Virus record (IMG/VR): IMGVR_UViG_3300029448_000444
Coordinates: 1-23,729 of that record
Origin: a virus
Strand: one strand, 5' to 3'
DNA: 23,729 nt
A program made the position numbers and the translations under genes. The notes below the pieces were generated by a model. The model worked only from the letters and a program-made list of their open reading frames with translations. It was not told the origin of the DNA and searched no databases. The number at the start of each line of letters is the position of its first letter. The stretch's first letter is position 1. Of this stretch, positions 16,463 through 22,475 are shown one piece after another.

Positions 16463-18355
16463 CTATGTTATTTCACAACCTCCAACTGCGCAGGCCAACT
16501 CCTGAGTGCCCGTCACATTATCGTTGTGCTCTATTAATTTACCCCAATGAATTTCATTAGGCATTTTTGATAACATCGTTTCGTATTCTTCTTTAGTACA
16601 TTCCTCGTACGGCGCTTGTCTGTATGTCCCGCCATCGTGTGGTAAAAAGCTAATGCCTGATATATCGTCAAAGTTTTTCCAAACCCAGGCACCAACCTCA
16701 AGCCATTCTTCTTCTTTAACAGATATAGTTACTGAAGGTTTGTGCTCACACCAATTTTTTTGATACATCAACCAAAGCTCAAGATGTTGTATTGCTGTAA
16801 GGTCTTCTCTAACTCTAGCACCATCTGGGGCTTTTATAGGGAAAGAGAACACTACTGTCGAATCTGGTTTCATAACACAGTCTTCTGTTGGAACCCCTGA
16901 CTCTTTTAAGAACGCTGTAAGAGGGTCTTTTTTGTCTCCACGAACCCTACGTATGTAATAAGGGCTATGCCTAGTGTGAATACCAGAGGCAGAGTTAGCA
17001 AGCTGAGAGACAGTACCACTAGGTTTGACGCAAGTAATAGCAGCAGACTGAGGTATTCCAAGAAGTTTTGCCCAAGCTTTATTAACACCGATTGAATAGT
17101 CTCTGAGTTGTCCAAGTTTGTTTCTTGTGTCATCGCAAACCTCCCCCATCCATTTGTTGTCAAGGATACCCGTAAAGCTAACACCTAGCAACCGTTCTTC
17201 TTTTGTATTCTTTTTCCATATTTTGCGTAAATAAGGGAAATTTGTAAGGGTTGATTGCCATGTACCTAAGATAGTAGCGATCTCTACCTTTTCTTTAAGG
17301 GTCGCTAACGTATCATTCTCACGTACCACAACCTCTGACAGGTTGCAAAAACCGTATGGTCTAAGCAAAATTTCTGAACAGGGATTTGTTCCCCACTCAT
17401 AATTTGCATCTCTCCTTCCGTTTTTAGCTACTTGGCGTTTAGCGGCATCTCTTGAGAACATTCCACGCTCACCCGATTTGCTTTCATAAAGACTTGTCCA
17501 TTCTTTTAAAAACTGACTCACATCAGGCTTTTGTTCGTAAACAGCAGAGTTGTTTGCTAAAGCTCTATGCCCGTTCCCATTCCACCACGCTCCCGATTTA
17601 CAGGATCGCATCTTGTCATCTTCTAATTCTGATAAAGAAATCATCGCTGATCTACGAACACCGCCTACTACGACTACTTGGCCTATCATACACATAATGT
17701 CGTGACAGTCTAAAGAAGAAAGTTTTTTGCCTAGGTTTTGCTTAAACTTATATATAGTAAATTCAAACAACTGTTTTAATGGATCTGGCCCACTCGCTCT
17801 ACCACCAAAAGTTTTTAATGGCGCACCAGCAGGGCGTATTTTTCTAAGGTCGTATTTTGGCACTTCGCCAGACCATAACAATGCAAGTAGTTGTCTATAA
17901 CCTTTAGCCCACCCTTCTTTAGAATCAGATACCACAATAGTAGTTTCGGACTCAAACAACTTCTCAGGAACTTCGGGTAGTTTTTCAATGTATTTTTGCT
18001 CGCAACTAAATCCCACACCGCAGCCGCACAAAAGAATGTAGGCGGCCTCATCGAACGCCTTCGGATCGTCAATCGGGAGGTAAGAACAATTGTACCCGGC
18101 TACATTGTCACGGGCTAACGCTTTACCGCTTGTCATTATTGCTCTCATGCTAGGCACGACTTCTAAGTTTTCTATCGCCCTTTGCACTTTAGTTTTTACA
18201 TGCGGTTCTATAGTGTAACCAGCACTGGTTTCTAAATGGTTAGCCATAAACTCCATATATCTTTGTACTGTTTCTTTCCAATCCTCTCTTTTGTTGTCAC
18301 TTTCAATGTATCTTGCGTACCTGCTTTTTGCTATGAATTGGCTATAACTGTCCAT
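16463..18355 (-). CDS. nrdJ: Class II (adenosylcobalamin-dependent) monomeric ribonucleoside-triphosphate reductase
   Basis: Makes deoxyribonucleotides for phage replication and needs vitamin B12 from the host. The 630-residue chain carries the radical-site motif 'NPCSEILL' (N324, C326, E328). The active-site disulphide pair is C90 ('GYNCSYLP') and C337 ('GFCNLSEV'). The C326-to-C337 spacing equals that of C408 and C419 in Lactobacillus leichmannii RTPR. The C-terminal re-reducing pair is C622/C627 (C-x4-C, as in RTPR). 'RPAGAPLKTFGGRASGP' (174-190) and 'CVKPSGTVSQLANSASG' (442-458) fit monomeric NrdJ. It is somewhat shorter than the 739-residue RTPR. I choose the ATG at 18355, five bases after GGAGGAG, over the TTG directly before it. 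No small-subunit gene is seen, as expected for class II. Confidence 0.95.
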   Translation of the reverse strand: MDSYSQFIAKSRYARYIESDNKREDWKETVQRYMEFMANHLETSAGYTIEPHVKTKVQRAIENLEVVPSMRAIMTSGKALARDNVAGYNCSYLPIDDPKAFDEAAYILLCGCGVGFSCEQKYIEKLPEVPEKLFESETTIVVSDSKEGWAKGYRQLLALLWSGEVPKYDLRKIRPAGAPLKTFGGRASGPDPLKQLFEFTIYKFKQNLGKKLSSLDCHDIMCMIGQVVVVGGVRRSAMISLSELEDDKMRSCKSGAWWNGNGHRALANNSAVYEQKPDVSQFLKEWTSLYESKSGERGMFSRDAAKRQVAKNGRRDANYEWGTNPCSEILLRPYGFCNLSEVVVRENDTLATLKEKVEIATILGTWQSTLTNFPYLRKIWKKNTKEERLLGVSFTGILDNKWMGEVCDDTRNKLGQLRDYSIGVNKAWAKLLGIPQSAAITCVKPSGTVSQLANSASGIHTRHSPYYIRRVRGDKKDPLTAFLKESGVPTEDCVMKPDSTVVFSFPIKAPDGARVREDLTAIQHLELWLMYQKNWCEHKPSVTISVKEEEWLEVGAWVWKNFDDISGISFLPHDGGTYRQAPYEECTKEEYETMLSKMPNEIHWGKLIEHNDNVTGTQELACAVGGCEIT

Positions 18356-18360
18356 CAAAA

Positions 18361-18367
18361 CTCCTCC
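18361..18367 (-). promoter_or_regulatory. Ribosome-binding site of nrdJ
   Basis: GGAGGAG on the minus strand, five bases before the ATG at 18355 and only two before the alternative TTG at 18358. The spacing decides for the ATG. Confidence 0.7.
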
Positions 18368-18369
18368 AC

Positions 18370-18726
18370 TTATTGTTCAATTAATTTATGACTACGTATG
18401 TGTTTACGATCTTCTTTGGTTATACATGCTTTTGACTTTCCAAAAATAGATAAACTGCTAATCTTATTATAGGAATTTCCCCTATTTCCCGTTTCAGACT
18501 TAGGGTCTCTAGCAAAAAATTTCCAGTTTTTTGCTTTACCTAAAGGATGTGCAACTTTATACACTACCCCTCGTGTGATTAAACTAGCCATAGCGTTACG
18601 TGCAGTCTGTACTTCTATACGCAAGCATTTAGCTATTTCCATAGTAGAATAGCCCTTACCATAATCTTTACTTAAATAGTCGTATACTCTTTTACGAGCA
18701 ATTTGTCCTTTGACTCTATTTTTCAC
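18370..18726 (-). CDS. Winged-helix DNA-binding protein (118 aa)
   Basis: Residues about 8-60 look like a winged helix: helix 'GQIARKRVYDYLSKDY', then 'GYSTMEIAKCLRIEVQTARNA' as helix-turn-helix with a recognition helix, then 'LITRGVVYKVA' and 'KNWKFFARD' as the wing. The tail is basic and Ser/Asn-rich. It begins with GTG at 18726, overlapping the glycosyltransferase stop (GTGA), and no ATG start is available nearby. It ends 14 bases before nrdJ and upstream of the nrdJ ribosome site. It could regulate phage or host transcription, or act as a DNA-binding accessory to the neighbouring modification genes. The fold is likely; target and partner are unknown. Confidence 0.8.
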   Translation of the reverse strand: MKNRVKGQIARKRVYDYLSKDYGKGYSTMEIAKCLRIEVQTARNAMASLITRGVVYKVAHPLGKAKNWKFFARDPKSETGNRGNSYNKISSLSIFGKSKACITKEDRKHIRSHKLIEQ

Positions 18727-19595
18727 TCTATAGACCCACCAAAAATATGTGTACCTATGTGGTTAAACTTTAACTTAGTATTCGCAAAAACTTTACCACC
18801 ATGCTTTCTCCACAAAGCACAGAAATGATAATCCTCAGATAATAAACAGCCTGTCTCATCAATACTTGTGTCAAAGAATTGTTTAGTTAAAGGTTTAGCG
18901 AATTTGCCTTCTGCGTTTTGTTTCGTTGAGGCTCGATACTCAGGGACATGTGGTGCTAACTTCTCAAACACTTCTCTTTTAATAAGCATAAATCCTGTGC
19001 CTCCGTGCCTTACTTCTACTAACCCGTCAAAATTAGGCTCCGCTTTTGTTACATCCCGGGGGAGATTTAACACAAATGATGATGAGTGGTTAGGTAAATC
19101 AGACTTTCCTCTGTTCGCGGCCGACAAGACTCTATCCCAATCCAATTCTTTTTTAGGGTAAATGCCACAAACTATATCTTTGTCTGCTTTGTATAACGTA
19201 GCTATGGCTTCGTTGTTAAAATACATATCTGCATCAATAAACATTAAATGAGTACATTTAGTTTGCTCTAAAAATAACCTAACTAATTCGTTTCTTGCAC
19301 GGGGTATCAAAGACTCGTTCATAATACTTGCTAATAAAGTCTCTACTTTTAATTTTTTTAAAGTTTCTACAGAGTTCATCAACGCTATAGTGTAATGACC
19401 TGTACACATCCCACCATACATTGGTGTAGCCACTAAAATAGATTGAACTACTGATTCTGTTAAAGGAGATATGTTTAACCCTTCTTTTTTCTTTTGCGAT
19501 ATATCAAACTCTAGTTGTTCATCAGCGTATTTAAGTTCCGCTTTGTCGTACGGGGTTAGACTATCTTTAAATTTATCTGTCATTGTTTTTGACAT
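18723..19595 (-). CDS. GT-A fold glycosyltransferase-like protein (290 aa)
   Basis: A nucleotide-sugar-dependent transferase-like protein with 'SILVATPMYGGMCTGHYT' (52-69) as the first strand and loop. 'NESLIPRARNELVRLFL' (93-109) follows, then the DxD metal motif in 'HLMFIDADMYF' (D121, D123), 'GGTGFMLIKREVF' (198-210) and the acidic 'SEDYHFCALWRKHGG' (E254, D255). It ends with 'FNHIGTH' (H279, H283). The arrangement matches the family 2-like phage glycosyltransferases common in marine phages. There is no membrane segment or signal peptide, so it acts in the cytoplasm. I keep ATG 19595, five bases after GAGGAG, over ATG 19583, which overlaps the methyltransferase stop as ATGA but has no ribosome site. 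Substrate is unknown: modified DNA, a virion protein or a host target are all possible. Confidence 0.85.
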   Translation of the reverse strand: MSKTMTDKFKDSLTPYDKAELKYADEQLEFDISQKKKEGLNISPLTESVVQSILVATPMYGGMCTGHYTIALMNSVETLKKLKVETLLASIMNESLIPRARNELVRLFLEQTKCTHLMFIDADMYFNNEAIATLYKADKDIVCGIYPKKELDWDRVLSAANRGKSDLPNHSSSFVLNLPRDVTKAEPNFDGLVEVRHGGTGFMLIKREVFEKLAPHVPEYRASTKQNAEGKFAKPLTKQFFDTSIDETGCLLSEDYHFCALWRKHGGKVFANTKLKFNHIGTHIFGGSIE

Positions 19596-21229
19596 TGTTT
19601 CTCCTCGTTTCGTTTTAATAGACGTTTAGCAATCCATTGCATAACAGGGACCGCCATACTGTTACCCAAAGCTTTATACCTAGCCCCATCGGGTGAATTA
19701 GGTTTGTTGTTGTACGGTATGTCCGTATAGTTGTCAGGAAACCCTTGCAATCTCTCAGCTTCAACAGGAGTTAAGCGCCTAATTACTGCTTGTTGTTGAA
19801 CTATAGGTGTACTAGTCATGTTTGCGTGTCTTGCCTGTATCGTGGGGCATACTTCTTGCTCTCTATATCGTGCGTCTTGAGCATGTGCTTCATACACTAT
19901 TGGCATGTTATTACCACCCGTGCCCCATCTAGCAACAACAGTATTAGCCTTTTCCCCCAAAGCTGTAATGCGTGAATCAGTTGGGTGATTCTCATAGACA
20001 ACGGCATGCACATCCGTGTTAGTAGCAGTCAAAGTAGGTGCTTTGCCTAAAGAATCATATACACGTTGGGTTGATTCAAACACACCCTCTTTATATTCAA
20101 ATTCCATGATTTGAGCATCAAACTTATCATCTTTAATACCTAAACATTTTTTTAAATCAAACCAAATATCCTCTGAAGGTATAGCAAAGCTAGAGTCCGT
20201 TCTGAACCAATGCTCAACTTTTGTCATTGGTATAGATAACTCTTCAGCTATCTGTCTATTGGTTTTTTCGCTATTAGCTTTATAAGTTCTTAATAGTTGC
20301 TGTAAGTTGTCTATGTCAACTTCGTGTTTACGAACTTTGACTTCCTCAGTTATATCTCCTACTTTCATTAAATTGTTATAAGCTACGGCATGTACATCTG
20401 TTTTTGTAAGGGTATACATTTTACCCTTATTACTCGCTCCTACACCTTCTGGTCCACCCTTTTCTCTGCCGATTAAGTTACCTTGAATGGCTATTAAATC
20501 AGTAGCATCTTTATAGTCACGAGCTTTTAACGTACTGGCAACTTTACTTGTACCGTACTGACTTATGCTTTGTTTATCGTAAAAGTCTACGCCCGCTTGC
20601 CTTTTGTCATTTGCAACAATGTCTGTTCTAACTTCGGAGGTAGTTTTTTTCCCTTTAGATCCGCCCTTCTTAATATCCCCAAGCAAGCTTTCAGGCTCAA
20701 ATAATACTTGGAAAGGACGTTGCCACTTTTCTGAATAATGTCCAACAAGGTAGAGTCTTTTTCTACGCTGGGGGACTCCGAAGAATTGAGCATCAAGTAT
20801 TCGCCACGAGACGCTATACCCGATTTCTTGAAGACCTTCGAGGAACGTGTGAAAGTCTCTTCCTTTATTTGAAGAAAGAACTCCTGGGACGTTTTCCCAG
20901 ATGAACCACTTCGGTTTGAATCTATTGAGTATTCCGATAAAGACGAGTGTGAGGTTCCCTCTGGGGTCTTTGAGTCCTTGTCTGAGTCCTGCAACTGAGA
21001 ATGATTGGCAAGGGGTTCCAGCGACAACGACATCTGGTCGTTCGATGTTCCATTTTCCATAGTTAGTTATGTCTCCTAAGTTTGGTGTGTTTGGGTAATG
21101 GTGCTTTAAAACTGCTGAAGGGAATTTATCGTTTTCTGCAAACCCAACAGCCTTGTACGGCAAATCTTTTACTGCTTCACTAAATGCTTCAATACCTGAG
21201 CATAGTGATAAGTATTTCATTGTTTTCAT
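19580..21229 (-). CDS. DNA cytosine-5 methyltransferase with large interrupted target-recognition region
   Basis: A 549-residue enzyme that transfers a methyl group from AdoMet to cytosine C5. Motif I is 'YLSLCSGIEAFSEA' (6-19), motif IV 'AGTPCQSFSVAG' with catalytic C74, motif VI 'WENVPG' (E112), motif VIII 'QRRKRLYLV' (154-162), motif IX 'RRLTPVEAERLQGFPDNY' (484-501) and motif X 'ALGNSMAVPV' (520-529). The target-recognition region between VIII and IX is over 300 residues. It contains recurring 'TLxAR'-like segments (232, 272, 398, 429, 462) and an inserted helix-turn-helix-like module (about 298-395, 'NRQIAEELSIPMTKVEHWF'). No restriction partner is visible, so it is probably an orphan protective enzyme. 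The start ATG at 21229 has GGAGG six bases upstream and overlaps the zinc-ribbon gene stop (ATGA). Confidence 0.95.
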   Translation of the reverse strand: MKTMKYLSLCSGIEAFSEAVKDLPYKAVGFAENDKFPSAVLKHHYPNTPNLGDITNYGKWNIERPDVVVAGTPCQSFSVAGLRQGLKDPRGNLTLVFIGILNRFKPKWFIWENVPGVLSSNKGRDFHTFLEGLQEIGYSVSWRILDAQFFGVPQRRKRLYLVGHYSEKWQRPFQVLFEPESLLGDIKKGGSKGKKTTSEVRTDIVANDKRQAGVDFYDKQSISQYGTSKVASTLKARDYKDATDLIAIQGNLIGREKGGPEGVGASNKGKMYTLTKTDVHAVAYNNLMKVGDITEEVKVRKHEVDIDNLQQLLRTYKANSEKTNRQIAEELSIPMTKVEHWFRTDSSFAIPSEDIWFDLKKCLGIKDDKFDAQIMEFEYKEGVFESTQRVYDSLGKAPTLTATNTDVHAVVYENHPTDSRITALGEKANTVVARWGTGGNNMPIVYEAHAQDARYREQEVCPTIQARHANMTSTPIVQQQAVIRRLTPVEAERLQGFPDNYTDIPYNNKPNSPDGARYKALGNSMAVPVMQWIAKRLLKRNEEKQCQKQ

Positions 21230-21378
21230 CCTCTTCCTCCGCAGTGTGTCGTCTGCACACGTTTTCTAGTGCAACTTGAACAAACCCATTCATTTTTAAC
21301 ACGACTTGAACTTTGCAAAACCTCTTTAAACTCATTGCATTTTTTACAAAACAGTCGAGTAATAGTTTTATTTTTCAC
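21226..21378 (-). CDS. Small zinc-ribbon protein (50 aa, GTG start)
   Basis: A short gene filling the otherwise empty space between the membrane protein and the methyltransferase. It starts with GTG at 21378, which overlaps the upstream stop (GTGA), and its TGA stop at 21226-21228 overlaps the methyltransferase ATG (ATGA), so all three genes are chained. The product has two Cys pairs, 'FCKKCNEF' (C11, C14) and 'WVCSSCTRK' (C33, C36), 18 residues apart, plus C46. This is the layout of a minimal zinc ribbon. It is basic overall (many Lys/Arg) and probably binds nucleic acid or protein. No family name can be given. The main doubt is the weak ribosome site before GTG; the double overlap and Cys spacing argue that it is real. 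Confidence 0.7.
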   Translation of the reverse strand: MKNKTITRLFCKKCNEFKEVLQSSSRVKNEWVCSSCTRKRVQTTHCGGRG

Positions 21379-21593
21379 CTAGTCTTACCATCAAGCGTTT
21401 CCCAGTGCAATCGCTCACATTCATATCGCATTTGTTCATGGGTAAGATTGTATTGTGCTTTACCTAATGTGTACCCATCGTCACGCCCTACTTGGTATGC
21501 GTATTGAAAATGATCTCTTAACTGTTTAGTGTTTATTTCTATAAAACAAAATATAAGCAATGCGCCAAACGTGAACGCTAATATGTGTGTCAT
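21375..21593 (-). CDS. Small single-pass membrane protein (72 aa), unknown function
   Basis: I choose the ATG at 21593, which overlaps the DUF3310 stop (ATGA), rather than the longer frame to 21632, which would overlap that gene by over 40 bases. From this start the protein begins MTH and runs straight into a hydrophobic stretch, 'ILAFTFGALLIFCFIEI' (4-20), a single N-terminal membrane helix. The soluble part of about 50 residues is polar and predicted helical ('QLRDHFQYAYQVGRDDGYT', 'HEQMRYECERLHWETL'). There is no lipobox or Rz/spanin signature, and it sits among replication genes rather than lysis genes. It could tether replication to the membrane or be a small host-takeover protein; both are speculation. 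Confidence 0.65.
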   Translation of the reverse strand: MTHILAFTFGALLIFCFIEINTKQLRDHFQYAYQVGRDDGYTLGKAQYNLTHEQMRYECERLHWETLDGKTR

Positions 21594-21811
21594 CTTTCTT
21601 GTTCCCTTTCTATTAACTTGTTTAAATACCACTGTGCTTTTTTTAAGTCTTCTAATCTGTCGCCTTTACTACCAGCCCTACTTATATACTTAATTATGTT
21701 CCCTCTTAAATATGCTCTAAACCCATAACCTGTAAGTTTTGCCTCTATGAAGTCTATAGTTTCTATGCCTCCACTTGTGTAGTGATCTGGACTATTTACC
21801 ATGTCACTCAT
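21590..21811 (-). CDS. DUF3310 family protein (73 aa)
   Basis: The sequence 'VNSPDHYTSGGIETIDFI', then 'FRAYLRGNIIKYISRAG' and 'DRLEDLKKAQWYLNKLI' is a clear match to the DUF3310 pattern: an N-terminal 'P.HY..GGIE.ID.I', a central 'F..GN..KYI.RAG.K', and a C-terminal 'EDL.KA..YL..LI' helix. This family is common in tailed-phage replication regions and is sometimes annotated as a nucleotide kinase, which the sequence does not support because it has no P-loop. I choose ATG 21811, five bases after AGGGG, over upstream and downstream Met codons. It overlaps the nuclease gene by 8 bases and the membrane protein by 4. A structural resemblance to MazG-like helical folds is sometimes suggested, but its role is unknown. 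Confidence 0.9.
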   Translation of the reverse strand: MSDMVNSPDHYTSGGIETIDFIEAKLTGYGFRAYLRGNIIKYISRAGSKGDRLEDLKKAQWYLNKLIEREQER

Positions 21812-22475
21812 ACATACCCCTACCATTATGTTCACAGTCTTTTACTGGGCAATAATTTTTACACGTAAAATTTTGTTTAGGGTTCCAAACGTCAACTTCA
21901 TACGCTTTCTCCATACATTCCACATCAAACTTAAACTTGTCCCACAGCTTAGTTACATCAGAACGTTCGTATTCTGCTTTAACTAAATCCTTAGAAACTA
22001 CAAACACTAAACCCGCTTTTATATTATTTATAAGAGGGAAGTGTTTAAATACCGCTAAACTTAATATTTCCAATTGTTTAAGATCAGCGTATTCAGCACT
22101 TTTGCCTGTTTTGTAATCAATAACATATGCTAAATCTTCTTCGCATAAAATTATTAAATCAGCAATTCCTCTCCACCACGCACCTTGTGCATTAAATTCA
22201 CAAGCCTCTAAGTCTCTAGTAAGCCCCATCTTGTATTCGCATAAAGACACACCGTCTATTTTTTTAAAAATATCTAAATATTGTTTAAGATAGTTAAATT
22301 TAAGGGGTAATGTTTTATTGTCACGAATGTAATTTTCTGCCGCAGAGTGTGCACTTTTACCATACATCAAAGCTGTAGTTATACTTTGTTTTATATCTTT
22401 TTTAACCCTAAGCCTGTAATACTTCCTAGGGCATTGTTTAAATAAAGATAGCGATGAATAAGACCATTTAGCCAT
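21804..22475 (-). CDS. Cas4/RecB-like PD-(D/E)XK nuclease with candidate Fe-S cysteines
   Basis: A 223-residue nuclease. Active-site features in order are 'SYSSLSLFKQCPRKYY' (5-20), the RecB-type His in 'GKSAHSAAE' (H43), 'WRGIADLIIL' (D106), 'YVIDYKTGK' (D120, K122) and the Gln-containing helix 'DLKQLEILSLAVF' (Q134). Four Cys (C15, then C205, C209 and C214 near the C-terminus) are placed as in Cas4 and AddB nucleases that hold a 4Fe-4S cluster, one Cys before and three after the nuclease core. It starts at ATG 22475 within an 8-base overlap with the polymerase end; longer starts lack a ribosome site. Likely a DNA exonuclease for recombination, end processing or host-DNA breakdown. No cas1/cas2 is present, so no CRISPR role is implied. 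Confidence 0.9.
   Translation of the reverse strand: MAKWSYSSLSLFKQCPRKYYRLRVKKDIKQSITTALMYGKSAHSAAENYIRDNKTLPLKFNYLKQYLDIFKKIDGVSLCEYKMGLTRDLEACEFNAQGAWWRGIADLIILCEEDLAYVIDYKTGKSAEYADLKQLEILSLAVFKHFPLINNIKAGLVFVVSKDLVKAEYERSDVTKLWDKFKFDVECMEKAYEVDVWNPKQNFTCKNYCPVKDCEHNGRGMYE

Noticed and set aside
21804-22475. CRISPR-associated Cas4
   Set aside because: No repeats, cas1, cas2 or effector genes occur in the window; stand-alone Cas4-like nucleases are common in phages.
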